Shown here one piece after another: positions 1-8,344 of a DNA stretch of 64,000 nucleotides. Position 1 is the stretch's first letter. Each line of letters starts with the position of its first letter. The notes beneath the pieces are model-generated. The model ran no database searches. It had not been told where the DNA came from and saw nothing but the letters and a program-made list of their open reading frames with translations. Made by a program: the position numbers and the translations under genes. Source of the stretch: Streptomyces sp. Q6 (GTDB lineage: Bacteria > Actinomycetota > Actinomycetes > Streptomycetales > Streptomycetaceae); assembly GCF_036967205.1 (NCBI RefSeq), contig NZ_CP146022.1, positions 124,001 through 188,000 on the forward strand. The letters run 5' to 3'.

Positions 1-286
1 GCCTTCGACCCGACGCTCTGGGAACCCTCGGCGTATGCGGTACGGGTTGCCGTGGGGCTCCACGAGCAGTTCGGCCGTGTCCGCGCACACGTCCGCGGCG
101 CCCGTCTCCTTCGGCGAGGCCCGGCTCACGCCGCCGATTGTCGCGGAAGTCGTGCGCCCTATCGGCCGCACCCGGTCCGGCTACTTGCGGGGCCGTCGGC
201 TCCGAGCAGCGGCATCCGGATGACCAGCGACAAACACGATCGGCTTTCGGACGACGAGTCCGTGGGCGCCAAGACGACCGTGCCTC
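1..286. other. Left flank without a recognisable gene
   Basis: This stretch upstream of the first transposable element has open frames on the plus strand, but none resembles a known family or has a convincing ribosome site. It could be the end or remnant of a gene cut by the window edge. It supplies the TTA target (287-289) of the neighbouring element. Confidence 0.4.
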
Positions 287-307
287 TTAGAGATCGTCTC
301 AACTGAC

Positions 308-685
308 TTGATCACTAAGCTGGCGGCCGTAATGGCGATGGTGGGGCGTCTGGTGCCGGACGGGTTGTGGGAGTTGTTCCAGCGGGTGGTCCCGGCTGCG
401 CCGGTGCGTCCGCAGGGTGGTGGCCGACGTCGGTATGGTCATCGAGAAGTGCTGGCGGCGATCGTGTTCGTGGCCACGACTGGGTGTACCTGGCGGCAGC
501 TGCCGCCAGGCTTCGGCCCGTCCGGGCCAACCGCACACCGTCGTTTCACTGAGTGGAGCCGGGCTCGGGTATGGGGCAAGCTCTACCGCCTGGTGCTGGA
601 CGAACTCGGCGCACGTGGAGCGTTGGACTGGTCCCGGTGCGCGATCGACTCGGTGAACATGCGGGCAACGAGAGGGGGGACCTGA
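308..685 (+). CDS. IS5-family transposase, OrfA part (copy A)
   Basis: This is the N-terminal half of a DDE transposase of the IS5 family with the DUF4096-like start seen in two-frame actinobacterial elements. The run RPQGGGRRRYG, the GCTWRQLPPGFGP motif and the helix GPTAHRRFTEWSRARVW are characteristic. The frame stops just after a run of six G (674-679), where a -1 shift would join it to OrfB. Two elements further on (10509 and 11377) have A-rich slippery strings (AAAAGGGGGG type). Here the A tract is degraded to AGAGGGGGG, so frameshifting efficiency is uncertain. Confidence 0.85.
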   Translation: MITKLAAVMAMVGRLVPDGLWELFQRVVPAAPVRPQGGGRRRYGHREVLAAIVFVATTGCTWRQLPPGFGPSGPTAHRRFTEWSRARVWGKLYRLVLDELGARGALDWSRCAIDSVNMRATRGGT

Positions 686-1149
686 CGGGTCCGAATCCCG
701 TAGATCGCGGCAAGAAGGGGTCAAAGATCCACTTGATCACCGAGCGATCCGATCTGGCCCTCTCAATCGGGATCTCCACCGCAAACACCCACGACAGCCA
801 GGGACTTGAGCCCCTCGTGCGCGGCATCACGCCCGTTCGCTCACGCCGTGGACCGCGGCGGCGAAAGCCTGCCAAGCTCCATGGCGACAAGGGGTATGAC
901 TACGACCACCTGCGCTGGTGGCTGCGCTCGCGGAACATCACCCCGCGCATCGCGCGCAAGGGCGTCGAGTCCTCACAGCGCCTGGGCCGTCATCGCTGGA
1001 CCGTGGAGCGGACGGTCGCTTGGCTTGCCGGATGCCGCCGCGTGCACCGTCGGTACGAACGCAAGGCCGGACACTTCCTCGCCTTCACCGGCATCGCCGC
1101 CGCTCTGATCTGCTACCGCAGACTTGCGAAGGTCCTCAACTCGATGTGA
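679..1149 (+). CDS. IS5-family transposase, OrfB part (copy A)
   Basis: This is the C-terminal catalytic half of the transposase, read in the -1 frame relative to OrfA. It starts near GAC at 679 and has no start codon of its own. It contains GPNPVDRGKKGSKIHLI, the DDE aspartate region in HGDKGYDYDHLR, and the C-terminal RWTVERTVAWL segment that holds the catalytic glutamate in this family. It is a full-length C-terminal half with no internal stop. The SUKH gene follows 73 nt downstream in the same direction. Confidence 0.85.
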   Translation, partial: DLTGPNPVDRGKKGSKIHLITERSDLALSIGISTANTHDSQGLEPLVRGITPVRSRRGPRRRKPAKLHGDKGYDYDHLRWWLRSRNITPRIARKGVESSQRLGRHRWTVERTVAWLAGCRRVHRRYERKAGHFLAFTGIAAALICYRRLAKVLNSM

Positions 1150-1222
1150 TCCATAATGTACGGCCCTATATGGCGCGGCCCAACTCAGTTGACCGCACCG
1201 CGTACACACTGTCGAGGAACTC

Positions 1223-1822
1223 ATGACTGACTATCTGGCTGCCGTGATGGAGATGCTCGGCCCGGCCCAGAACCGCTACGCGGACCCGGCTGCCTGGGAC
1301 CGTCTCCACGCAGAACTCGACACAGAGCTTCCGCCCGACTACCGGGCGCTCGTGGACGCCTTCGCCCCCATTCAGATCAACGGTCATCTGTACCTTTCCC
1401 ACCCGGCGACCGAGCGATGGAACCTGGGCCAGGACATCCACAACAAAGTCGAGGCGTGGTCCGAGGCGCCGTGGGACGACCTCGATCTCGACGCGGATGA
1501 GGACCCCCGCCAGCTCTTCGGACTCGACGAGCTGAGCTTTGGCACCCGCAACGGGCTGTGGCCCATCGCGAGCACCGACCGAGGCGAGACCATCTTCCTG
1601 CTCGCTGCCCCTGAGGCTCCGCGGCTTCTGGTGAACTATGACGAAACCTGGGCAGAGCACCACATGAGCTTCGCGGAATGGCTCTACCGCTACCTCATCG
1701 GCGAAGACATGAGCGGGCCTAACAGCGCAGCCTTTTACCCCGGCCCCGTGCAGTTGCGGCACCTTCCGATGTCCACTGACGAACGCCCCGAACCTTGGTA
1801 CGGCCCAGACCGCGGCATGTGA
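1223..1822 (+). CDS. SUKH (SMI1/KNR4) domain protein, passenger of copy A
   Basis: This 199-residue acidic protein has the SUKH/SMI1-KNR4 pattern: a helix with LPPDYRALVDAF near residues 33-45, NGHLYLSHP, then FGTRNGLWPIAS followed by RGETIFLL. SUKH proteins are mostly immunity proteins of contact-dependent or polymorphic toxin systems, though no toxin gene is adjacent here. The start is set by GAGGAA four bases before ATG. The gene lies between the transposase and the right inverted repeat. The copy at 13646-14245 has the same length and ends with the same GPDRGM. Its function is inferred from the family only. Confidence 0.8.
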   Translation: MTDYLAAVMEMLGPAQNRYADPAAWDRLHAELDTELPPDYRALVDAFAPIQINGHLYLSHPATERWNLGQDIHNKVEAWSEAPWDDLDLDADEDPRQLFGLDELSFGTRNGLWPIASTDRGETIFLLAAPEAPRLLVNYDETWAEHHMSFAEWLYRYLIGEDMSGPNSAAFYPGPVQLRHLPMSTDERPEPWYGPDRGM

Positions 1823-2004
1823 GAGGCCACCGCTCTCTTTACAGCGGCAACCTAATGAGATCACTTCTTAGACGCGAGGCGATCGCATGATCCGCCGGGC
1901 AGAATCCAGGACCGGCATCGCCTGGATCAGCACGGGAACGGGCCCGATGCTGCCCGTCAACGCAGCCTGCCGCCCGGCGCCGGCTCATGTCCTCTCCACC
2001 GCTG

Positions 2005-2376
2005 TCACACAGGGACGTAAAGGTCCTGCGGTGACGCGCTCAGGACAAGCCCGTTGTCGAAGCGGACCCGCACCCTCACCAGTGGTCCCTGCTCCTGGAA
2101 CGCGACCCACGCGGGCCGCAGTGCGCCGACCTTCTGCTCCAGCTGCTTCCTGCTTTCCGGGGGCATTCCATCACCGTAGGAATCGAGCAGCGCCTTGAGC
2201 CGCTCGTACTCGAGGACGTCGGCGTCGTCACGGATCTGCTCGGCGACCTCTTCCACTGTTCCCTCGCTGTCGGCGGCGAGGGAGAGGATGCCGATGGCCG
2301 TATCGCCCACCTCGATCTGGTCGGTCAGGCGGAGATCAGCGGCCAGCTTGACCCGCTGGCCTTCATGCAACGTCAT
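2005..2376 (-). CDS. Conserved hypothetical protein, 123 aa
   Basis: This small soluble protein is not recognised. The start at MTLHEGQRVKL is chosen because AGGGAA lies a few bases upstream. The frame stays open further upstream only through a 9-bp tandem repeat that would encode a low-complexity DRR string, which is unlikely to be translated. It has a charged central helix (EEVAEQIRDDADVLEYERLK) and a beta-rich end (VRVRVRFDNGLVLSAS). The first 15 residues, with EGQRVKLAADL, resemble a small beta-barrel opening. It is divergent from the hydrolase at 2610. Confidence 0.6.
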   Translation of the reverse strand: MTLHEGQRVKLAADLRLTDQIEVGDTAIGILSLAADSEGTVEEVAEQIRDDADVLEYERLKALLDSYGDGMPPESRKQLEQKVGALRPAWVAFQEQGPLVRVRVRFDNGLVLSASPQDLYVPV

Positions 2377-2390
2377 GGGATTCCCTGTTC

Positions 2391-2452
2391 TGCGGTCTCT
2401 GCGGTCTCTGCGGTCTCTGCGGTCTCTGCGGTCTCTGCGGTCTCTGCGGTCC
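2391..2452. repeat. 9-bp tandem repeat, about seven units
   Basis: TGCGGTCTC is repeated six times exactly from 2391, and a seventh partial unit ends near 2452. It lies 15 bp upstream of the start of the minus-strand gene ending at 2376. Units of 9 bp keep frame, so copy-number change would alter spacing or upstream sequence rather than reading frame. Confidence 0.95.
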
Positions 2453-2609
2453 GGTCGTACTCGCCCCATGATCGCGTTCGTTCCACGGGGCCGTCATACC
2501 GGTCGGCTACCTGGCAGCACTCGTGATCGCCCGTACGGTGATCCGTGTCCAGTGCGGGCATCCGGCCCGACGGGACTGCGACGGGCGCCGGTTCACCTGG
2601 GAGGTGTCA

Positions 2610-3410
2610 GTGCCATCTCCTACCATCCGCACCATGCGTAGATTCTTCATGGTGGGTGCTCGGCGACTGTCGTATCTGGACTTCGGGGGTCCCGGAAAGC
2701 CTCTTCTGGCTCTGCACGGGCACTACAACGAAGCGGCGGCGTTCGCCTCGTTGGCTGCGGCGGTGGCTCCGCAGTGGCGAGTGATCGCCCTCGATCAACG
2801 TGGGCACGGGGAGTCCGATCGCGCCGACCACTACGAACGGGACGGTTACATAGCCGATCTGTTGGCCTTCCACCAGCACCTGGACGAGCATCTGGACATC
2901 GGCCCGGTGGCCGTGCTGGGCCATTCGCTGGGCGGGGTGAACGCCTACCAGTTCGCGGCCCGCCATCCGGACAAGGTCAGTGCGCTGATCGTCGAGGACA
3001 TCGGTGCGGTGGTGGACTGCGACTGGTCGTTCACCAACCGCCTGCCTGGCGTCGCCCCGTCCCGGGAAGCCCTCACATCAGCGCTGGGTGTGTCGGCGCC
3101 CTACCTGGAGTGTGCCTTCCGCCAGACAGATCGGGGCTGGGGATTCTCCTTCGACATCGCGGACACCGTGGCATCCCAAAAGGCACTCAACGGTGATCAC
3201 TGGGACGACTGGACATCCGTCATGTGCCCGACGCTGCTCGTTCATGGCACCCGTAGCGACGAGTTGACCGCCGCTCACGCCGAAGACATGGTGACCCGAC
3301 GGGCCGACGGCGTCCGCCGCGTCGAGCTGCCGGCCGGTCACGTCGTGCACCACGATGTGCCAGACCGCTTCGCAGAGGCGGTCGCCGCCTTTCTCTCAGG
3401 GCCACACTGA
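2610..3410 (+). CDS. Alpha/beta hydrolase
   Basis: This is an alpha/beta-hydrolase-fold enzyme of about 266 residues. It shows the oxyanion-hole region LALHGHYNEAAAF, the LDQRGHGESD turn, the nucleophile elbow GHSLGG, and a C-terminal GHVVHHDVPDRFAEAV with the catalytic histidine. A catalytic aspartate probably lies in LVHGTRSDELT. The substrate cannot be told. The GTG at 2610 follows GGGAGGTGTC at good spacing; ATG at 2634 is an alternative. There is no signal peptide, so it is probably cytoplasmic. It stands alone, divergent from the 123-aa protein. Confidence 0.85.
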   Translation: MPSPTIRTMRRFFMVGARRLSYLDFGGPGKPLLALHGHYNEAAAFASLAAAVAPQWRVIALDQRGHGESDRADHYERDGYIADLLAFHQHLDEHLDIGPVAVLGHSLGGVNAYQFAARHPDKVSALIVEDIGAVVDCDWSFTNRLPGVAPSREALTSALGVSAPYLECAFRQTDRGWGFSFDIADTVASQKALNGDHWDDWTSVMCPTLLVHGTRSDELTAAHAEDMVTRRADGVRRVELPAGHVVHHDVPDRFAEAVAAFLSGPH

Positions 3411-3572
3411 GCCTGACCCAGCAGCCTCACCACATGCGTCCCGCCGCCATCGGCATCAAGGGGAGGGCCAACGGCCGCCGGAACGGGTCCAACTAGTGCC
3501 GCATCAGACCACGTTCGCCCTGCTGAAAGGCCCTGCCCGCTGGGGGCTTCGGCCGTTGGCGATAATCGACCG

Positions 3573-4085
3573 ATGAGCGCCCTCGAACGCCCCATGCCGC
3601 CTCTGAACGCCGACGAACGCACCACGCTCGAAAGCTGGCTCGACTTTCATCGCGTCACGCTCGCCATGAAGTGCGAGGGCGTGGACGATGAGCAGGCCGC
3701 CGTCGCTTCCGTGCCTCCCTCCGGCTTCACGTTGACCGGCCTCGTTCAGCACATGGCCGAGGTGGAGCGGAATTGGTTCCGTCGCGTGCTCGCCGGGGAT
3801 CAGGCCCCGCCCATCCACGACCCGCAGGCCGACCCGGATGCCCCCGACGGCGGGTTCGAACTGGCGGAGGGCGCCACCCTGGGTGATGCCCTCGCCACCT
3901 GGCACGCAGAGATTGCCCGGGCCCGCGAGCACTGCGCCGACCGTGCTCTGTCCGATACGGGTCGCTTCATGGGCCAGGACGTCAACCTCCGCTGGATATA
4001 CGTGCACATGATCGAGGAGTACGCCCGCCACAATGGCCACGCCGACCTGGTCCGGGAACGCATCGATGGCACCACCGGCGTGTAG
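3573..4085 (+). CDS. DinB family protein (DUF664 type)
   Basis: This 170-residue four-helix DinB-superfamily protein has the three conserved histidines expected to bind a divalent metal: in [12 protein letters not shown], and two in [14 protein letters not shown] near the C-terminus. Actinobacterial members are thiol-dependent (mycothiol) S-transferases or damage-induced proteins of unknown substrate. It sits inside the inverted repeats of a decayed IS630 element, convergent with the transposase remnant; its stop lies within a few bases of the remnant's C-terminal end. It is complete, with no sign of decay. Confidence 0.85.
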   Translation: MSALERPMPPLNADERTTLESWLDFHRVTLAMKCEGVDDEQAAVASVPPSGFTLTGLVQHMAEVERNWFRRVLAGDQAPPIHDPQADPDAPDGGFELAEGATLGDALATWHAEIARAREHCADRALSDTGRFMGQDVNLRWIYVHMIEEYARHNGHADLVRERIDGTTGV

Positions 4086-4089
4086 CGGC

Positions 4090-4340
4090 GGATCCAGCAA
4101 CGTTGGCCCTGCCGACGACGGCGCGTAGGCGCCGGTCGTCGGCGTGGCGGTTTTCGCCACATGCTGTAGCGGCGGATCATGCTGCCCTGATCCTTGTGGT
4201 CGGCGTGATCGGTGCCGTCGAGGGTGAAGTAGCGCAGGGCGGTGAACTGAACTTCTGTCCGGTCGAGCCAGGAACTGTTGGTGGGGTTGCAGGTGATCTC
4301 GACATTGGTCGATCTCGCGTACACGAACTCGCTCTGCCAC
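4090..4340 (-). pseudogene. IS630-family transposase C-terminal remnant
   Basis: The minus strand encodes NPTNSSWLDRTEVQFTALRY and then FTLDGTDHADHKDQGSMIRR and YSMWR, the well-known C-terminal block of IS630 transposases. After MWR the frame breaks: one extra A in GCGAAAACCGCC throws it out, and the shifted frame gives the expected NRHADDRRLRAVVGRANVA. The N-terminal two thirds, including the first catalytic aspartates, are missing; the left-over 5' end lies next to the terminal repeat at 4401-4427. Confidence 0.85.
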
Positions 4341-4526
4341 CCGAACAGAGTGACGGTCGCACGCCTCCCGCCGCAGCACCGGGACAGCACGTCATCACAC
4401 CAGGGCGAACGTTGTCTGATGCGGCACTAGCCTTGCCCTCCGGGCCGGTACGACGCGGGTGCGAGCCGGACGACGGCATGGCGCAGGTCACAGGAACTCC
4501 GCCGGGGCGGCGGAGAGGTAGACAGT

Positions 4527-5162
4527 GTGAGGGACTCAGAAAACGATCTGCGCAGACGCGTACGGGCCGGTGAGCGCGACGCGTTCGCCGAGTTGTACGA
4601 ACGGTGGGCCGGCGCCGTGCACCAGCATGCTTTGTGGCTCACCGGCGACCCGACGAGCGCCGAGGACATCATGTCGGAGACGTTCCTGACCGCTTGGCGG
4701 GTACGGGAGCGGCTGCACGAGGACGGGGGATCGCTGCGGCCCTGGCTTCTCGGCATCGCCACCCACAAGGCGGAGAACGCCCGCCGCGGTCTGCGGCGCC
4801 GCCTGGCGTTCCTGGCGCGGCAGCGGCAGTCGCCCGTGGTCGCGGACTTCGCCCCCGAAGTCGCGGGCCGCGTCGACGACGCCCGTCGCCTGGCCGCCGT
4901 CCAGGAAGCGCTCGACCGGCTGCGGCGCCCCGAGCGGGAAGTGCTCACGCTGTGCGTGTGGTCGGGCCTCGACTACCGGCAGACCGCCGAGGCGCTCGGC
5001 ATCCCCGTCGGCACGGTGCGCTCCCGGCTGTCCCGGGCCCGCGCCAAGCTCGCCCGGCTCGCTGACGAGGCCAAGGCGAATCCGGAACCGCGTACCGCTC
5101 GCGGAGAGATGAAGGGTGAGGCCGCACTCGCGGCCCTGCCCGTGCGGGAGGAGACGGCGTGA
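4527..5162 (+). CDS. ECF-type RNA polymerase sigma factor
   Basis: This is a sigma-70-family protein of about 211 residues with sigma region 2 (residues about 12-80: AFAELYERWAGAVHQHALWL, EDIMSETFLTAWR) and region 4 (about 125-180: EREVLTLCVWSGLDYRQTAE and GIPVGTVRSRLSRARAKL). It would direct RNA polymerase to a small regulon. The start is GTG at 4527 after GGAGAGG. Its stop overlaps the GTG start of the next gene by 4 bp, so both are made together. The partner is a CU044_5270-type membrane protein, a standard pairing in Streptomyces. Conditions of activation are unknown. Confidence 0.9.
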   Translation: MRDSENDLRRRVRAGERDAFAELYERWAGAVHQHALWLTGDPTSAEDIMSETFLTAWRVRERLHEDGGSLRPWLLGIATHKAENARRGLRRRLAFLARQRQSPVVADFAPEVAGRVDDARRLAAVQEALDRLRRPEREVLTLCVWSGLDYRQTAEALGIPVGTVRSRLSRARAKLARLADEAKANPEPRTARGEMKGEAALAALPVREETA

Positions 5163-6223
5163 AGAACAAGAACGTACGACCGGACGCGAACACGAACGCG
5201 GCCTCCGATGCCGATGTGACGGCGCTTGCCCGGCTGCTGCCGGCCCCGGGCCGTGCCCCTCTCCCGCACGCGCAGCACCTCCACCACAAGGAACAGCTGA
5301 TGCAGCACATCGACCGTGACCGCGACCGTGCCCACGGCCCCGGCCGCCCCGCGTTCTCCGCCCGGCGCCTGCTGCGCCCCGCGGTCCTCGTGCCGGTGAC
5401 GGCGCTGGCCCTCGCCGGCATCCTCACCACCGGCATCGTGATCGCCTCGGACGGCGACACACGCACGGCCACCACGGCGGGCCGGGACGCACAGCCCGCG
5501 GTCGCCCTCCTCGACCAGATCTCCGACGCCGCCGGGAAGAACGCGGAACTCACCGTGCGCGATGACCAGTTCGCCTACACCCGGGCGAAGGTCCAAGGCG
5601 CCGACCTGACCAGCGGCAAGGCGGTGGTCGAGCCGTTGAAGGACTCCGAGACGTGGCTCGCCCAGGAGCCCGGCCCGCTGCGGAAGCTCGGGCTCGCGAA
5701 GGAGGACGGCGAGACCTTCCCGCTCAATGCCGCGCTCGGTGACACCAAGGGCACGCCGGAGGGCTTCGGCCGTGCCACCTACCACTGGCTGGCGTCCCTG
5801 CCCACCGACCCCGACAAACTGCTGGACCACCTGTACGCGAAGACACCCGAGACCGAACGCGAGGAGCGCCACCAGGCGGTGTTCAACACGATCGGGAGCC
5901 TCCTCGGCGGGGTGACACCCCCCAGGACCGCCGCGGCCCTCTACCGTGCCGCCGCGAAGATCCCTGGCGTCACCAGGGCGCCCGCCGCCCAGGACGCCAT
6001 CGGCCGGCACGGCATCGGCATCGCACGGGAGGACACCCGGTTCCACACGCGCACCGAGTGGGCCTTCGAGCGGCACGACCTCACGTTCCTCGGCTCCCGC
6101 AGCTATCTCGTCAAGGACACCACGTACGGGAAGAAGGGCACGCTCATGTCCGCCAACGCCATCCTGGACCAGGCGATCGTCGACAAAGCCGGGCAGGAGC
6201 CCAGCGCGGTGCGGGACAGCTGA
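5159..6223 (+). CDS. CU044_5270-type membrane protein, sigma-factor partner
   Basis: This 354-residue protein has a cytoplasmic N-terminus of about 80 residues, one transmembrane helix (AVLVPVTALALAGILTTGIVI, roughly 78-98), and a large outer domain rich in charged residues. The family is commonly encoded right after an ECF sigma factor. The short cytoplasmic segment may act on the sigma factor, but no zinc-binding HxxxCxxC anti-sigma motif is visible, so an anti-sigma role is not shown. The outer domain (FAYTRAKVQG, RTEWAFERHDLTFLGSRSYL) resembles a lipoprotein-like sensor fold. The start GTG overlaps the upstream stop. Confidence 0.75.
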   Translation: MKNKNVRPDANTNAASDADVTALARLLPAPGRAPLPHAQHLHHKEQLMQHIDRDRDRAHGPGRPAFSARRLLRPAVLVPVTALALAGILTTGIVIASDGDTRTATTAGRDAQPAVALLDQISDAAGKNAELTVRDDQFAYTRAKVQGADLTSGKAVVEPLKDSETWLAQEPGPLRKLGLAKEDGETFPLNAALGDTKGTPEGFGRATYHWLASLPTDPDKLLDHLYAKTPETEREERHQAVFNTIGSLLGGVTPPRTAAALYRAAAKIPGVTRAPAAQDAIGRHGIGIAREDTRFHTRTEWAFERHDLTFLGSRSYLVKDTTYGKKGTLMSANAILDQAIVDKAGQEPSAVRDS

Positions 6224-6633
6224 GACGCCGCAGTCCCGCACCGCGCTGGGTCCGGGGTGCGGGGTGGCGACAGTCGCCGCCTTGTCCTCCGGCGCGGCGA
6301 GCGGCCTCAGGCCGAGTTCCCGGCGGCCGGTCTTCTGGCCGGCCGTGGCAGTGCCGGTCCAGATCGCCGCCGCGCGCCCGCCCGGCTCGTTCAGCAGGCT
6401 CACGCCGTCGTCCGGCTCGGTCGTCACGTGCCAGTACTGGGTGTCCGCGTGCGTTGCCGATGCTCGCGGCGTTGCGCGGAGAGGGCTACGGGCGAGGCCT
6501 CTCGCAGGAAGCGCCAACGGAACCCGCCTCGGAGCAAGGCCGAGGAGAAGAGCCTCCGAGGGCGAGTTCCGTAGTCCAGGCCGGTACGGGGCGCCGTCCT
6601 GAGCGTGGGGTGGTGGGGCGGGTGCGGACGTGA
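6224..6633. other. Intergenic stretch, possible gene remnant
   Basis: This lies between the convergent ends of the sigma operon and the NlpC gene. No intact gene is seen. On the minus strand a protein-like stretch (ADTQYWHVTTEPDDGVSLLN and following) reads from about 6460 down, but it has no start site and runs into the shadow frame of the membrane-protein gene. It may be a decayed gene; the family is not recognised. Confidence 0.35.
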
Positions 6634-7665
6634 TCAGCCGGTGACGCGGACGCCGAACTGGAAGCTGCCGATCGTGCTCATCGACTCGTAGCGCACCGAG
6701 GCACCCGGGTACGGCGCGTGCAGCACCTGGCCGGCCCCCGCGTAGAGGCCGACATGCTCCGTGTTGTTGAAGAAGACCAGGTCACCGGGCTTGAGAGCGC
6801 TCATTCCCACCCGGGGGCCCTCGTTGACCTGCGTGTATGTGACCCGCGATATCTGGAGCCCGGCCTGCGCGTAGGCCCATTGCGTGAGGCCCGAGCAGTC
6901 GTAGGAGTTGGGCCCCGTGCCACCGCGGAGGTACGGCTTGCCGATCTGGGTGGCGGCCGCGTGCAGGGCGTCGGCGCCGAACTTGGACGCGGCCGCCTCA
7001 TTACCGAGGTCGACTCGGCCGGCGGAGGACCGGCTGGCACGCTGCTCCGTGTCAGCCAACTGCTGTCGCTCGGTGACGGTCAGGGTGTTGAGCAGCTTCT
7101 GCGCTCTTTTGAGTTTGTCCTGGATCTCCACCTTCTTCTTGCCGAGTTCGGTGCGGGTGTCGGTGAGATCCGTGAGCTTCTCCGCCGCCTTCGCGCGCTC
7201 CTGAGCCAGCTCGCGTTGCTTGGTCTGGACGCTGTGGAGCGACGCCAACTGCTGGGCGGAGAGCGCTTCGAGGGTGGATGCCTTGTCGAGGTAGTCGTCC
7301 GGGTCGGCGGACAGGAAGAGCTGAACTCCGGGATCGATGCCGCCTGAGCGGTACTGATGACTGGCCATCATGCCGAGGCCCGTGCGCAGTTGATTGAGCT
7401 CTTGCTGCTCGCGAGCGACCTTGTCCTGGAGCAGGCCGATCTCCTTCTCCAGCTTCTGCTGCTTCTCCTTGGCCGCGTCGTAGTGGTTGGTGGCCCGCTC
7501 GGCCTCTTCGTAGAGTTTGTCGACTTTGGTCTTGACCTCGGTCTTCGTGGGCTTGGGGGCCGCGTCGGCGGCGTGCGACGTCAGGGCCACGGCAGCGACC
7601 GCTGTCGTGGTGAGCACGGTCACGCGGGTGCGGCTCGGCCGCTTGGGCCGTCGATGGGATGACAC
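6634..7665 (-). CDS. Secreted NlpC/P60 peptidoglycan endopeptidase
   Basis: A signal peptide (SRTRVTVLTTTAVAAVALTSHAADA) is followed by a long coiled coil of about 180 residues and a C-terminal NlpC/P60 domain. The catalytic cysteine is in YDCSGLTQWAY, the histidine in EHVGLYAG, and HAPYPGASVRYE closes the domain. Such enzymes cleave D-Glu-(m)DAP bonds in peptidoglycan stem peptides during growth or spore wall remodelling, and the coiled coil may keep them inactive until activated. The GTG at 7665 is chosen because AAGGAG lies 9-10 bases upstream and the protein then begins SSHRRPKRPSRTR, as in family members. Confidence 0.9.
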   Translation of the reverse strand: MSSHRRPKRPSRTRVTVLTTTAVAAVALTSHAADAAPKPTKTEVKTKVDKLYEEAERATNHYDAAKEKQQKLEKEIGLLQDKVAREQQELNQLRTGLGMMASHQYRSGGIDPGVQLFLSADPDDYLDKASTLEALSAQQLASLHSVQTKQRELAQERAKAAEKLTDLTDTRTELGKKKVEIQDKLKRAQKLLNTLTVTERQQLADTEQRASRSSAGRVDLGNEAAASKFGADALHAAATQIGKPYLRGGTGPNSYDCSGLTQWAYAQAGLQISRVTYTQVNEGPRVGMSALKPGDLVFFNNTEHVGLYAGAGQVLHAPYPGASVRYESMSTIGSFQFGVRVTG

Positions 7666-8147
7666 GAAGGCGGGCTCCTTCTTCCTGCCGCCCACGAAAT
7701 GTCCAGGGGGCGGTATGCCTCCGTCGTCACTCGCCTCGTGTGAGTGATCAACCGGACGGAGGATTGAGGCCAGACCTTAGTGACCTTCCCATGACAGTTT
7801 CAAAGTCTCACGTGAAAAATCTTGCCCGCATCTGACTTTCTCCTGCACAACTCATGAGCGGTTACGTCCACTTGCTCGACGTCACATCCGGTGCGCACAG
7901 AATTGCACACGTGGGCGGCAGCCCGGCCGCCCAGCCCTCGGTGAAAGTTCCTCACAACAAAGTTGGCCCGGCGGGAACCTTCGGCCCGGTGGCGGACACG
8001 TACACAGCATGGAACCGAACGAAGCCGGTCCGGCCCTGCCGGTCGACGGGGCATTCGACCGGCAGGTGTGGACGACCGCTGTCGACTGTGATCGCGAGGC
8101 GCTCGGCCGGGCCTTCGTCCTGGTCAACTGCCCTGGACTGGCCGGTC
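7666..8147. other. Upstream region of the NlpC gene
   Basis: There is no gene here. It contains the leader and promoter region of the minus-strand endopeptidase. The ydaO (c-di-AMP) riboswitch that often precedes Streptomyces cell-wall hydrolase genes was looked for and its conserved core was not found. The stretch 7790-7860 is less GC-rich than the surroundings, consistent with promoter sequence. Confidence 0.4.
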
Positions 8148-8344
8148 GCCGAGCATCTGTGTTCCTTCGCCCGCATGGTCACCGAGACACCGCACGAGCG
8201 ACTGCCGGAGTAGATCGCATCCGCCCGAGCCGCCGCCGACCTGCCCGGCCTCAGCCGGTCAATCGAATCAAGGCGCTCAAACGACAGATCTTGGGGCGTA
8301 CAAGATGTGAACTCGCCCGCAAACGGGTTCTGTTCTACGAATAG
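8148..8344 (+). pseudogene. ISL3-family transposase C-terminal remnant
   Basis: Two plus-strand frames carry pieces of an ISL3 transposase end: FARMVTETPHERLPE, a stop, then ASARAAADLPGLSR in one frame, and VNRIKALKRQILGRTRCELA with RKRVLF in the other. The expected linking segment is missing, so this is a deleted and frameshifted tail. No inverted repeats were identified. Confidence 0.65.

Larger units (their letters stand above)
290..1867 (+). mobile_element. IS5-type element carrying a SUKH gene, copy A
   Basis: The element begins GAGATCGTCTCA (290-301) and ends with the imperfect complement, read inward GAAGTGATCTCA (1856-1867; 8 of 12 match). It is flanked by TTA on both sides (287-289 and 1868-1870), as expected for an IS5/IS427-type TNA target duplication. 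Inside lie a two-frame transposase (308-1149) and then, still within the repeats, a SUKH-domain gene (1223-1822). A second copy at 12738-14310 has the same gene order and similar ends, which supports the boundaries. That the SUKH gene travels with the element is inferred from both copies having it at the same place. Confidence 0.8.
3496..4427. mobile_element. Decayed IS630-type element carrying a DinB gene
   Basis: Two terminal inverted repeats of 27 bp with one mismatch (3496-3522 and 4401-4427; outer part GTGCCGCATCAGAC on the left) bound 932 bp. Each is flanked by TA in a CTAG context (3494-3495, 4428-4429), the target of IS630/Tc1 elements. Inside are a complete DinB gene (plus) and the C-terminal tail of an IS630 transposase (minus, frameshifted). 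The catalytic N-terminal part of the transposase is gone. The DinB gene is therefore enclosed by the element's own ends. Whether it was captured before or after the transposase decayed is not visible. Confidence 0.75.

Noticed and set aside
2391-2452. CRISPR-like array
   Set aside because: The units are 9 bp and contiguous without spacers; it is a simple tandem repeat.
4973-6517. 514-codon minus-strand frame
   Set aside because: It is a shadow opposite the sigma factor and membrane-protein genes; only its first part near 6300-6500 could be a remnant.
7666-7850. ydaO (c-di-AMP) riboswitch before the NlpC gene
   Set aside because: Expected from related Streptomyces hydrolase genes, but the conserved core and the paired segments were not found.
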